Positions 24,242-38,000 of a stretch of 64,000 bases of DNA are shown here, in pieces (position 1 is the first letter of the stretch; every line of letters starts with the position of its first letter). The DNA is taken from the NCBI GenBank assembly GCA_963969395.1, contig OZ017799.1:4590501-4654500 (forward strand). The letters are read 5' to 3'. Both the position numbers and the translations under genes were made by a program. The notes beneath the pieces are model-generated. The model was not told the DNA's origin and did not search any database. It saw only the letters and a program-made list of their open reading frames with translations. The stretch is from Pseudoscleropodium purum. Lineage: Eukaryota > Streptophyta > Bryopsida > Hypnales > Brachytheciaceae.

Positions 24242-26608
24242 AAAATTTGGTCCAAAGCACTCTACTAAAATGGCATGGATTTTAGAGTTCATTGAGTATT
24301 TATTGAAGGTAAACATCTTGAAACAATCTTGAGTTTAGTTGTGTAGGAAAAAAAGTAGAACTAACATCTAAGAGAATTTGTTCAAACCGCCATCTTCACT
24401 TTGAGTACATCTCCAAAATCAATTATGTACCTATTGTAGAAGAGATTGTTTTAAAACAAACTTTGCTTCTTCATAACTTTTGCATATGGTATCCAATTGT
24501 CATATTCTTTGGTGCAATGAAACCTCCTTTCAAGTACCAAAAAAAAAAAATGAAAATTTGACCCATCTAATCATAGCAACTAGGCACAGAAGCAAAAATT
24601 GGCGGTTTCAGGGGTAATAATACCCACCTTCAAATCCAGCCCCCCCCCTCCAATTGGAGTCAAAACACTCGGAACCTTCTTGAAAGAAAGGCCACTGTCT
24701 GTTGGTCGGAAAACCCCAAAACTGAAGAAATTTTTCTCAATCCTAACCTGGACCTAACCTGGACCTAACCTGGAACTCCGGAGTTTCAATTTGACTTTTA
24801 GCATTTTGAGAGGTTGCACTTTGTCCTCGTTCCCACGTTCCCATCCCTCTTGCCAGCTTGAAAATCCTTGAATTGGCTGATTTGGCTCTCTCTCATAATG
24901 TAGCTCCATGCTATTCCATGGAAAGGCATTCAGTTGCCTTCAATGCTCACATCGCAGCAGCCCAGCCCAGCCCAGCCCAGCTGCCCAGACACTCGCTTTC
25001 GTCTGTCGAGTTGACCCCAGAAACTCTCTTCTTTCCTAATTAATCCTCGTCAAATTTCCGCCGTTGGATCTCTCTTTCTTTTTTCCATTTTTGAAACAAA
25101 TGAAACGGAATTTCATTGCCAACAACTGAACCAAAAGATCCAACCACTCAGACCCAAGTGGCCTGGCAAGAGAACACACAAGCAAGCCGTTGGATCTCCC
25201 TCTTGTTAGCATGCATCTTCCAGTGCCTGCCCACGCCAGGCGGAGCCCTGAAAGGCGGCCTGTTTTTGCGCACTGAGTGGCTTGCTCCATATTAATTTTA
25301 GTGGAGGTGGGTGGTGCTCATTTATCGTTCCAAAACTGTGTCGAAGTCAATTCCGTTCATGTTCGTCATAGAGTGATGGAGTCAGTGAGTGAGGAGTGTA
25401 AGTAATAAGTTCAATTTGCAATAAACTAGGCACAGTACCCAAAAGTGGCGGTCTGGGGGAAGTCGAGAGGAATTCAAAACCGGAATGAAAACTTACTGTT
25501 GCGACTTTTCATTACATGAGTGGTTCAACAATGAAAGTCGCAACAAAAATCCATCGGCTACTTCGGAGAGGAAGTTCCTCAGTTAGTGCGTGACCTGCAA
25601 TGCGGCATTGAGTACCTTAGATTGACTGAATGATTTGGAAGGAAGTTAATTCATGCAAAACAGAAAGCTCGGAAAGCAGCAAGAGGATTTGCAAGCAATG
25701 GTGGTAGTATGTGAGTTCAAGAATGTGAGCTTGTGAGCATTGAGCCTACAATATAGGTACCTATACTATAGATACCATACACTATAGAAGGTGTATGTAT
25801 CATAGACACTTATAATATGGGTATTTGTAACATATATATCCTATAATCATAAACAATTTCTATAGTATATACACCTATAACATAGATGTATAGTATTCTA
25901 AGCTCATGAGCTTATACTCCTACGCTCACATAATAGCAATCCTCAATTTGCAAGCGAGTATGAAAAATTATTGATAGGGGAATTTGTCCCACATGAGAAG
26001 CAAAAGGCTTCGTTGCTAGTCATTCCTAGAAAAAGGAGACACTGACTAAAACCGCATCTCTAAACTACCCCAAGGCATAGCTAGAAATGGTTTGTGCTTA
26101 TTAGAAATGGTTTGCTCTAATTGGACTTATGGACCCGTGAGGTCTACGGATAGGGAAAATTGACCCCTCTATTGCCCCATGTTTTATCCTTGTAGAAAAT
26201 CCTAAAACTTTTTATTTGTCACATATTTTAAAATTTGCAAATTGTGAATTTATATTTGCAAGTATAGACCTCAAATTAGTTGGGGACATGAGGAGATATA
26301 TAATTGAAGTGGCTCAAAATTGGGGGCAGTTTTTGACATTTATCCTTAGGCAAGACAATAGAGAAGTCAATCTTCCTTGGCCTAAGGTCTATAGTTCAAT
26401 TCTTACTAGTATTTGTAGCAAGAGTAGAATCAACTACCCTGAATAGGGATATTATAGGGACTAGAAAATTAAAGGGATTCATCTTGAGAAATTGTAGATG
26501 TTTAAAACATAATGTACAACCCCCAAACACTTCAGTGATAGATATTTATGTAGTATGTTGTATCAATTAATTAGTATGGGTCCCCTTGATACCCCTATTC
26601 AATGTAGT
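24242..26608. other. intergenic with a GC-richer patch (24600-25450)
   Basis: Within the patch are a three-fold short tandem (CCTAACCTGGA at 24745-24778), a CCCAG run (24958-24990) and two direct copies of GCCGTTGGATCTC (about 25060 and 25186). A direct repeat beginning CTAGGCACAG lies at both 24580 and 25426 and so nearly brackets the patch. At 25740-25900 there is a cluster of short palindromes around TATAGGTACCTATA. No ORF is convincing. Confidence 0.35.
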
Positions 26609-27357
26609 TTAACCCCTATTGACCCAAGTGACCATTTTCTAAATGTTGCCCCTCTATTTTGAGCTACTCATTTTTAAATTTTGATTTTTAAGAAATAAAA
26701 TTATTTCTAGAAAATAGAGTGTTGTATAAATCCAATGGCAGTAGTTTCATCAAATTCTACCATGTGGATCTTTTTAAAAGTTCAATCATGTAGTCTAGTT
26801 CACAACTCATTTTTTTTTGTTTAGTTTAGGCATGGATTGAAAAATTGGCCAACCAAATGCAATTGTCGCCCACCTCAAAAAGGGTAGATCTAAAGAGGTT
26901 AAGAAGAAGACAAGTGAATTCATTCTTGTTTTTCTTACAAACACTATCCTCATTTCAATGACCACTATGGATTGGAAGCTCCATCTAAAATTGCAAAATG
27001 ACCAAAATGTAGTGAAATTTTAGATGATTGTTTAAAACTCTTATGTCTTTCACTAAGCACAAAAACAACATCATTTCAAAATATTATCACTAAAATATGC
27101 TCCTTCAAAGTAGTTTGCCTTGTTTTTCTATTGACCCAAATAAAACTTCAAACTTAAATATCTTCTAAACTATATAGTCAAATGATTTGAAATTTTTGCG
27201 GTGCTCACTAGCAATGAGAACTATAAGATCTTATAGTTACATTCTATCTGATCTTAAGAAAAAATGAGAAAAGAAATTACTCAAGTTCTTAGTAGTATTG
27301 GCCCATTTTGAAAATCCCCCCCCCCCCCCCCCCCTCCCCCCGGATCATTTGGGGTTA
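26609..27357. mobile_element. TTAA-bounded miniature element, second family, copy 2
   Basis: Begins TTAACCCCTATTGACCCAAG and aligns by eye with 2361-3056 along most of its length. The right end is less certain (CATTTGGGGTTAC, with TTAC in place of TTAA) because a poly-C tract interrupts the terminal region. Confidence 0.5.
27316..27341 (+). repeat. poly-C tract
   Basis: Nineteen C, one T and six more C in a row, inside the right end of a miniature element. The other family copy has no such tract at this position. Length in the assembly may be unreliable. Confidence 0.8.
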
Positions 27358-30300
27358 CTCAATGGGGGAAAGAAAAACCATCACCATTGGTGTGGATGCC
27401 ACCCTTGGAATAGATTAAAGAATTTATTAATTTGTTACTTCTTGTTGCAACCAAAAATGCCCTATGTGCTAATATTTACAAAAAAGAAGCATATCCATGA
27501 TACTATGCAAATATATTTACACTATAATTAGATCTATGATACCTAATACATGTGCTTGTTTTGCACATTGATGTATAATGCCAATTTGCACATGTATCCC
27601 CTAGGAGGAGGAAGAATGTAGAATTGGAGCTTTTAAAACAAAATAAATTATGTGTGTAAAAATTATTGGTAAGACATCAAATCTACAATTTGCAAGCTTT
27701 CTTTTTATTTCCATTCCTACACAAAGTAATCCAAAACCTTGTACAAAAATCTAGATTCATAGAATGACCACATTAGTCACATTCCACAAGAATAGACAAA
27801 CAACGAATTTCTAACCTTTGTTCATTAGCTCATACAATAAGCTATTGAAATCATTTACAATCCATTCAATGAACATTGTGTCTTAGAAGATACAATAATT
27901 GCACCTATTTGCAAATTTTTCTAATATTCACCTCTATAAATTCTTATATATATTGTAAGAAACCTATTTATGAAGGCTGACTATCGATTTGGGGTACAAA
28001 TTTTCACTTCTTTGAAAATATATAGTTCATTCAAATGGTGCCAAAAAAGAATCCTAGTAGAATCTAGAATTTTATTTGAATTATAAGAGGATCCAATAAA
28101 AAATTTAAAAATTTAATGATGACTAAATTAGGCTCAAAACCTTTTTTGGAAAATCTTTGGTGTTGTCAGTTATGTTAATTTCGACCTTACTAGTAAAATC
28201 ATACCATTTAGATTTTGTTTCTTAAGATTCATTTATTTTGGGTAGTACAAACAATAGTTTTATTAGAATAATGAAGCTATTTACATCTATATTTATGGAT
28301 GAACCATGAAAAATATGAACAAAGAGTCAAGAAGTGTGCATTAACTCAAAACAAGCAATAACATCTCGAGATTTATTAATAGTTTAGGATTTCTTACATA
28401 TTGAATAAACAACAATATTTTATGAAATATGCCTTCAAATAAGATTTATATTGTTTTTCAGTGAAGTTTTGCTTTGAAGACATTATAATCTAAATAATTA
28501 CCTAATATGCATACATTTTGAACATAAGCACATAGGATTGAATTTAGAATTTGGAATATACATATAAACAATACTTTGAAATTTTATAGTTTATTTATTC
28601 TATATCCAAAACCACTTGCTTAGAGAATATAAAAGATTCTATGTCAATTGCCAAGAAGTGCAACAAAATTAACATAATTTCATAAAGAAACCTTATTGAA
28701 ATCTTTATTTGGATTATTTTATATGCAATCAACAAATATGTTAGTTTGATAATTAGATCCATAATGCATCTTTTTAAGTTTCCAAATTGTCTTGATGTTT
28801 CTACTGCGTTCAGAAATTAAGAAATAATCTCAAAGAAAGAGTGTGTACATTAATTTCAAGGTTTCACACAATTCTAAATTACTAGATTTTAAAGTTTTTT
28901 GTCCATGAAATTTGGACAAATCAAACACATGGCATTTGATCATGAAAACTACAAAATTAGAAGAAATAGTTAGTGAACAAAATTTAACATGGATTGGACC
29001 ATCATAGTCATAGTGGTGGAGAGACAACAAACCCCATTATAATTCTATTTAAAATGTTGTGATGCATTGATTTTATTGTAGTTGTAGGCAAGTTTAGAAA
29101 AAAATAAGTCTAAATATAGGTGCTAAATTTTTAGAAGTTTAATTTTTCAAAAGACATTTTTGGTATGGAAGAAAAAAACATTAAAAAAATTTATTGTTAG
29201 TACTAGTCAAAACTTTTTAAGAAAAAAAATTTGGCAAAGATGTGCCAACTCCACTCTTCACTTATGGAAATTCAAAGAAAGTAAAGAAGATCTTGAAGGG
29301 ACCTTGCAATTTTAATTGCATTTGTAGGAAAAAAAATTGTAATTTATATGTCTAGTAATTTATGTCATTTGAATTTGGTTTTACTTCATGTTAGTGTTAG
29401 TTTCAATAAACTATTATTGCACTTTATTGCCCATTTTCAAATAAAATTTCCTCTATTAATTCTTGTTTAAAATATACAATTTTAATTCATGAGAATGAAA
29501 GATCAATTTTAGGAACATTATTTCCAACACCTTCAAAATTTATAGTTCATTTACACAATATCCTTTTCCTAATGGCCTTTTGACTTCCAAGAAGATCCAG
29601 TAAAAATTTAGATAGTTTAATGGTAGAAATTAGGCATGCTCAAATTTCCATTTGCCCAAAATTTAATGTAGATACTTTGAGCTTTGTAGCAAGGTAAATT
29701 AAGGTTTCAATTGTGAGCAAAACCTTGCTAAGAAGTAGTACAAACATATTTTGAGGGAATATTTTGAAAATATTTGGGATTCTTCTTTTATCAATGGATA
29801 AAATTTCTAAATTTGCTACAATATCTTAAAATGATATGGATATTTTATAAGATGAATGTACATATTATGAATGAAATATTTAGTTTCCATCCACATTTTT
29901 AATGTTTCATCTATATCTATGGTTGTGAGTCCAAAGATGTAAATACCAACCCAATCTTTTTTAGAAAATGGTCTCATTAATTAGTGGTACAAAATATTAA
30001 ACCTATTAAGATGTTGCAACTTTAAATCAACTCATAGATGAAAAAGAATCCTTCTATTTAATATAGAAATGAAGATGTTCATCTTTGGAATTTTGTACAA
30101 AAAGGGGAGGTCTTACGGAGTATTTGACTTTCAATGAATACATTGGATTTTATTCAAGAAAGCGATTCATGTGGTAACAAAAAAGATGATTTTCATGGTG
30201 ATTAGCTTGTTGTTTCAATGTCGACATTGTGACTTATGGTGAAAGGAAATAGGGGAATTGTTTTTTGTTAAGCCAAAAAAATATTATTTGTGAGGCCTTT

Positions 30301-30851
30301 AGAGGATTATGGAATGGCCCTCTTGAAGCCTCATATTTTCTTTAATGTTTTGGTAGAATGGGAAAGCTCTTTGCTAGGAAGAATGCCTCGGGGGGGTGGG
30401 GGTTAGTAAGTTGTAGGAGTAGAAAACTACGTTTGAACAAATGATAGGGTGCCTAAAAAACATTTGAGATAAATATAATAATTGGGGTTTTTATACTACA
30501 AGGTACTAGAATGCCATGATATGTCTTCAAACTACTATAGGGTATAGAAAATTAGGTTCAATTAGAAAAAAATTAGACCTAGGATACCTCCCTTTTAATT
30601 CTTTTTTCGGGCCAAAAGTATTAAATGCTACTGCCTTTTAAGTGGCATATCCAAAGTCTTCAATAATTTTTATTATAGTCTTCAATATTTTTTATAGTAG
30701 ACATTGGCTAGCTTTAGGTGATTGGCAGTTAATTTTGAAATTTGGCGGTTCTTGTTCAAGTTTCAGGGTCCGCTCTAAGGTTTAGGAATCGCCTTGTTTG
30801 TTCTTGAGTCTTTTTTTTTCCATTGTGTTTGTGAATTGAAGGTTTAGGGTT
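27358..30851. other. AT-rich intergenic, 3.5 kb
   Basis: No gene, RNA or repeat structure recognised. Composition rises from about 30100 toward the decayed coding region that begins at 30852. Confidence 0.4.
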
Positions 30852-33800
30852 ATGAGGAAGATGGTGTTGAGTTTTAAGACGAAGTTGTTTTCCCTCATAG
30901 ATGACGATGTGTATCCAGAGCTAGTTAGTCCATTTTTCTGTCAACTTAGCAACACTTATACCGACTTGCAATTGCGTTTGGAAGAAGGCAGGTGCGTTGA
31001 TTGGCTGTTTGACTTCTAGGACTTCAAGGAGCAATATCACGTTCACATGAAGTTTGAGCTAATGAATCCTTTTATGGAATGAGTTTACGTAATCCCTGCG
31101 GTGGTGGAAGAAGACGCGGAAGGACCTCATAAGCGATATCGTCAACAAGTTGAAACCAGGAGCAATGACTTCGTGGCGCCCCCCAATTTGGATTTCATTG
31201 ATGTGTAGGAATTGGAAGTTGGTGCTGTATTGACATTACCGGATGTAGAGGTCGATTTGGGCAATTCCACTAAAGAGCTTCAAGACAATGATAGTCTGCT
31301 TCAATCAAAATTCCTACCTTGTGATATCATGGATGATTATAGAAGTGTTGCTGCGAAGCTTATAAAAGAACTGCAGTTCATGGATTTTGTTGACCATCTC
31401 TGCAAGCTGAAAATGTATGATCAATATGGCGTGGTAGTTGTGAAGATCTTGTGTGTGAAGTGCAGGAAAGAGAATGGGGGGACAAGAGGTGATCATATCC
31501 AGTATGGTATACAAAACTTGTTCATGAATTTCAAAAAATTGCACTTGCATTCAGCTCTTCACATCAAACACTAGTACAAGAGGAGGGACATCTCATACTG
31601 TGATCATCCATAGAAGGAGGCCAACTCCAACAAACCTATAATTTATACAACAAAAAATCACAAGTGTCTTGTGGAGGAAGGTGTCAGCATTCTTCAAAGT
31701 GTGAATGACTTCATCTCTTTAGATGATCCTCCGTTTGTTGTAGTAAGAGATGTTAGGGTTTCGTAGTTGAAGTCTTTTTGGTTTAAGGTGCGTTGCAAAA
31801 TCGATGGAGAATTAATGTACCTGTACTTGCAAAAGGAGAATCTCAGAGCAAATTTAGAGAGTCATGTCCATAGGCTCATGCATACCAAGTGTTGTGAAGA
31901 TCTAGCTGGGGCAAACAGTTCCTCCAAGAGATCAAGTGCACTCAACTCTAAAAAATAAAGGAGACCTACTACAAGGTCGAGATTGACCATAGGAAATCAA
32001 CAAGACTTGCATTCTTGGTTCACCAATTTGGGTGGTGCAGATTCCGTAATTGAAGGTGAACCTCTAGAAGGTATGCACTCAGACTCTATCTTCTCAATGG
32101 CATGTTGGGGATTTTGGAAGAAAATCATTGAGTATGCTTGGAAGTGCAACAGAGTGGATAACTTGCTCAATGATCCAAAGCTTGAATTGGTATGGATAGT
32201 AGAGCCAAGCACAACTGCAGATTTCTTATTCCAAGACAAAACTATCATTGTGAGGGGTTGTTTTTGCCATGTTCATTGTAAATGTGTATGCGGCATAGGA
32301 GAACCGTTCACAAATTTCACTTGCTATAATTGTAGATGAATTGAGCAGTCCATTGATTTTAGACTTAGGGTGCTAAAGGAAGGTCGTGCTCTTTTTAAGC
32401 GCGTTTGCAGGGATTCAGGGTTCGGAAGAAGGCTAGACTACTTGCAATACACTAAGGTAGCTGCACAATCTAGAAAATTAGTGAGGAAATATCATGAGGA
32501 AAAGGTTAGGCATTGGTTCATGAAGGCTAGGGTTGCACAATTGAAAGTAAGTCACCGTGGTCTGAAACTTAGTGTCGTAGAAAGCTTTAATAGGAAGGAT
32601 GTCCTTTCTTTTTGTAACAACATTTTGGTGGCTCACAGAACCAACGCCTTTGGGGAAAAACTAGTTTTGTGGGACTTCCTCAAGGATGTTGTCACAAACT
32701 TAAATCGTGTGAAGTAGGGTCACAGATTCTCAAAAAATACAAAATCATTTGCATAAGCTATGAGGATCTATGGAAGCAGGCAAATATGTGATTTGTTTGC
32801 CTTGAATTTGGGTGGTCTGTCCTATGATTATACTAAATGGGAAAACAAGAAAGGGGTTTAGTTCATTGCCAGGGAACATTCTTTGTCATTTGCTGTTGTG
32901 GCTTACATTTATAGAGAAGCCAAAGCTACTCATGGAGTGGAAGGACCAGTCCCAGTGATCTTGGTTGAAGAAGAGATGAAAGTGAAGTCCTATATTTTTT
33001 GGGATGCTTGGTTTGATGGATTGGTGGGCTTTTGTAGATAAAAAGAGAGTCATATGTGCATCTCTACTTTGAGGCCACATGTAGGGAATGGTGAGGTTGA
33101 ATATTCATCCATAGTTCATTGTTTTTGATTGAATGACAATGGAAGTTTTGCCTGGGTCATCATGGTCAATCCTTTGCATGATAAGTTGCCTAGACTTGTC
33201 CTTGTTGTGTCTTGCACTTGTAATCTCTTTAATTCCAATTGGATTTGTAATCAGTCGGAGACTATTGATACGCTTTGGCAAGATAGTTGTGGGCCGGTTG
33301 TTGGACCTATTGTAGAGCATTCTTCAGATGGAGATTCTAGGAGAAAGTAGTTGATGGTTGAAGACTACCATAGCAAGGTGGGATTGAGGTATGAAATTCC
33401 ATGGGAAGGGTGGTCTTTATCTTGGCAATGGCTTGGAGAAAATAAATCTAAAGGCTTGCATGATTAGGATTTCATTCATAATGGAAAGAAATTGATCAAC
33501 CTACTTGACAGTGTTGTAAAAAACCTTTAATTAGGGGCTAATGTTTGTTACTTAGATCATCTTGGTCAGGTTTATCAAAAGTTTGGTATTGATTAGCATG
33601 GTCTCAGGAAGGAAGATGTTTTGCGGACTGATAGGTAGAATTAGGCTAGCGCATAATGCATTTGTGCAAGAAGGCAAGGACTTGCTTGTTGGAACTCAAA
33701 AGTGGTAGGGACACACATTAGGAGAGAACTTTGGGGACTGAATTGTACTTGTTCATTTGTGCTAATTATATTGACATTTTCCTTTTCATGTCTTTGACTT

Positions 33801-35040
33801 TGAAGGAGATGGTGGTTCTTGCTAGCAAAGTGTTATTCTTTTTTAGGATATGGAAGTTGTGGTTTCAACATGGTGACCACGGTATAGGAGGAAATACAAA
33901 GAATCTGATGCTGCAAGAATGCTTTGTGAGCAACCAGTGCTACCTTGATGTGCAGTTGTCTTGCCATTCCATGGTCTTACTAAAAAAGTATTTTTGTGAT
34001 GCATCCCCTTACTTGTTGGTTCCACTGCAATTCATAGGATGTGATTCATATGAAATTTTTTTAGTAAGGTTGGAGGGATGCAAGGTATGGAGAGAGCTTA
34101 TGATTTTCAAGAGCTTCTGGGTTGTGCTAATATTATGAACTAGCTTGCTGCAATTGTGTATGAGCCCAATGGCTTGCAATTTGGTAGAGTACATAACAAA
34201 CAATGCAACATCTAAGTTGACTTGCATCCTTTAGAACACAGACAATCCCTTGCAGATTTGGGAGATTATAGCAGCCTTGCCACAGATGAGGACTTTGTAT
34301 TAACATTGAACGAAGGTTTGAAGGCAGTCCAAGCACAATTGAAGGCTCCATCCTCTTATGCTCGAAATAAAGTGTAGTTCTTAATGCCTTGGATAATTGA
34401 GAGGGCAAATCCAAAGCACTAGGCATATGTGGCTCTTGAAAAAGTTGTCCCTAGCAAAGATGGTGATGGTGAGATCATGAGGGACTCCAAAATTGTGCAG
34501 TTGGAGGGAGATAGTATGGAAGGTAAGTCTGATAGTGTGGAGTGTGGGTGCCAACATTGATGTAGGTGTGAGTGTTGTAGACCCTTCTTTGGATGATGGG
34601 GAAGAAGTTTTAAGACTTGCTAAAGAGGAATGCAAGGATGCAATCTCACAAATGCTAGATTCAGTCAAGCTAAGTCAACAAGTGCCTCTAACTTCTTATA
34701 ACCCTGTACAAAAAATAGATTTAGTAGTGGAGTATATAGGAAAGGCCATTTACAAATCAATATTGGTAGCTGAATTGAATGGAAATCCGTTCTTGTCGAA
34801 GGACTAGAAGATTTGCATCAAGAACTCTGTCTATTTCAACAATGCAGAGGATTACCTTTCTATTGCAAATTCGACAAAATTGCTTTCCTCGGGCTAGGAA
34901 GTGACTCCGGTGTGCTATTCATGCAATCACAAACTCTAGGCCAAAGTTCTAGAGTAAGAATAGCACAAAAGAAGACCCACTGCGGTGTTCACATAGGATG
35001 TTCGATTGCTATGACCGTTGGAGTGGATGTTCGCACTTAG
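30852..35040 (+). pseudogene. large decayed transposase-like gene of unclear superfamily
   Basis: From ATG 30852 (MRKMVLSFKTKLF) a single reading frame continues for about 2.8 kb, broken by in-frame stops (31018, 31080, 31206, 31572, 31611, 31764, 31956, 32337, 32715 and more) yet with no frameshift until about 33700. The frame then moves and continues through 33731-34138, 34141-34378 and 34550-34810. Visible blocks: a Cys-containing segment (CVKCRKENGG, 31460), a second Cys/His cluster (CFCHVHCKCVCG, 32263), VILVEEEMKVKSYIFWD (32957), SSDGDSRRK (33324), LSCHSMVLL (33957), IGCDSYEIF (34035), LAAIVYEPNGLQFGRVHNKQ (34144) and a late AEDYLSIA..CYSC segment. The intact ancestor exceeded 1,300 residues. 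Acidic blocks spaced along a long protein with N-terminal Cys clusters suggest a DDE-type transposase, but I cannot name the superfamily. Confidence 0.55.
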
Positions 35041-38000
35041 TGGTTGGGTCGAGTGCTAAAAATGCGAAGGAAGGTTGGCAAAACATGGGGATTGTGTAGG
35101 AACCCAATTGACCTCATGGCACACACCTCAACAAGTAAGAAGGTAAGTTCTACACCGTCTATTCAAATAATGATGAATTGGTTCAAATCTACATTGGGAA
35201 GGAACAAGTTTAAGTATGATATGATGGATACCCAATGGATCACATAGAGAGCATGATTTGCATCACTGCACTTTCATTCACTTCTAATAACAATGCTTAT
35301 ACTTTACAAGAGAATGATTGGTAGGTGCTAGATGAATTTCTCTCAAACTCTACTTGAGCTCTATAGTTTTTTTATGTAGCCATTTAGGAAGCATTGAGGT
35401 GTTCAAGGTTCAGCCTTGAAGCAACACATTCGTCAATGGTTTAGGTACGTTTCCTTCAATTCTACATGAATTGAATTTGGTAGTACTCTAATGTTGTGGA
35501 GTTATTTAATTTAATTTTAAACTCATGAGCTACATCTCTTAGGGTATGATTTTTGAGAGAGTCTCTACGGCTTAGGTGTATGTGCTGCAACTGCTTGGTC
35601 CTTTGTAGTGTTTGCTAGGTGACTTGGCTTCCTATCTTAGAAAATATTAGTTCCTTTCTACTGCTATGATGTGCCGAGTTGTGTGCCTGTTGTCGTGTTT
35701 CTGGGTTTGTGTTCTTTCCAATTTCATATAGATGATAGCTCCAAGCAAGATGAGGAGTCATTTATGCAAGAAGTGCATGGTCTTCATTTAAGAGATGCAG
35801 CAACATCAAGATTCGTAGTAGTACCAACATGATTTGCAACAGTATCATCAAACTTTGAAGTTTGGCAATTAGGGGAGGTTCAATCAATCAAAAAAGATTG
35901 ATGTGCCAATGTCAAAGGTTTGTTACTTCTTACTCATTTTATCTATGTAATGTAGAGTCTCGATTTGTTGATTTTGACAATCTATTATTGTTGTTTTTAT
36001 CGATTTCTCAACAAGTTGCCATTAGTGGAGCTGGTGCAATTGGTGGAGGTGGTTGTGGCTTTACTACCTCAGGTGGTCCTCTAGGAGAGTAAGTACAAGT
36101 CAAATTTCCCAATAATAAGGTCTTTATCTATTTGGACCTATAGGAGTGACAAGTACTAGATTTCACACTTGGTCTCCATCAAACTACCAAAGTAGCACTA
36201 TTTATCAACTGAATTTTGAGTATATGTTTTGTTGTTATGTAGCTTGATTTGATTATTGGTAGAGGTGGGGAGATGATCAAGAATCTTTAGAGTGGTTATG
36301 GAGCATGCATTCAGGTGTTGTGTGCTACTGGTGTATATTAGTTTTTTTGCTTTCTATTGATTGAAAACAAAGTTATTTATACATGTAGCTTTTGTTATTT
36401 ACATGATTTTTATGCAAAATGATTCTAAGAGTGAAGCTGGGGCAGATCCGACAAGATGGTTATCTTAAAACTTGCTCCTTGCAAAACCACAAAACCTACC
36501 ATAAGGCTGAAATTATTTTTTGCATTTGGTGGCTGAGCCAAATTTCAATAAACTAAAAAATATTGTTGGACTTTTGTGTCCCCTCGAATTTTGTAAAGTG
36601 GATAGTGCTATTTGAGTTTATATGAGTTTGGATTCAATTGATGTAGTTGAATTCATGTTTATAATGTCCCAAGTTATTTGATCTGTGATTGCATGATGTA
36701 GGTGCGAGATGGGATTGATTTTGCAAGGAGGTTGCACCTTAGAGATTTGAATTTGATTCAATTTTACTTTTCTAGCAGTGGAAGATTGGGGCGTGCCGTC
36801 ATGCTGTCTTATGTGCTTCAAAATTGCATTGTATGCTTAGCTCGCCCTAGCCTCTAATTTGAGTGATTTCCCTTCTGCTTGCATCCTATCACTTTCTCTT
36901 ACCTGTCTGGTGTCCTCACTTGCTTGCATCTTGGCGACTTTGTTTTAGACAACTCCATTTGTGCAGCATGTGTAGTTTGGAGGGGGGTTGGCGACTTTGG
37001 CATGGAGTGGGTGTAGTATGCAGGTATCTCTAGATGCCTTCACATTGTGGATGTGGCATTCAACTTGTGCAAAAAGGTAAGTTGCATATGCCTTCACATT
37101 GTATTTGTTTCACCATTTTCAATTTTTGACAGTTCATGCACATTGTTTCTTGTCGCCAAGTTTGAATTTTGTGCTACTTCCAATTTGTTTGTCGATGCTC
37201 GTTCTTTAGGCGCAATCTTACAGCTATGCAATTTCACAGGTGTGCATGGAGTTCGCAGACTTGCTTGGAATTCTCTATGATTGTCTATTGCCAATAGCAA
37301 GGAGATTGCTTGAAGATTCTTGGATGCGTGCGTTCCTCAATGCTGAGGAAACCATGACTCTCCTCCTATGCCTTGCAGTGACGTGTACATAGTGGTATAA
37401 CTGCGTGCTGCGTGCATGAGCTCATGAAATTTGTTGCATTGCGCCTAGTAGTGGCAGACTTTGTACAAATGAAGGGTAGGCAAATCTGTCAACGTGCATT
37501 ACGAGTATGGAAGAGGGACATGTTGATTTTTTCTCTGTATGAGTGTGCTCTTTCATTGTTGTCTTGTTTGTGGGTGTTGAAGAAGGACTTGGATGAAAGA
37601 TTGAGGTGTGCACCTCTAGCGGAGCTGTCTGTTGCTGAATTGCAAACCTTCTGTTGCACTATGCAAGATGGATGGGAAATCACAAAGATTAAAGTTGATG
37701 CTAGAGCAAAATTGCCACCCTGTAATCATCACTAGGTTACATTGTCCCACCAAGCTCCATGACATTGTACAAGTTCACATGGTATTGAATTTTACCTCCT
37801 TCTCTTTTGCATGTGCTTATGCTTCAGTGCTCTTCCAATTCATACATGATGTATTGTATGCTGCCCATGTGTATGCTTGTGTATTTGCAATGGAATTCAG
37901 TTGCTCCCCATCCTGATAATTCTGACTTAAAAATGTAATGAAGCTAGAGATGATTTTTGAGTACACTTGAGTTCTCTTCTCTTCACCTTCTATCTAATTA

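Noticed and set aside
27316..27341. Poly-C tract as a functional i-motif
   Set aside because: It lies in a dead miniature element, is absent from the sister copy, and its length is prone to assembly error.
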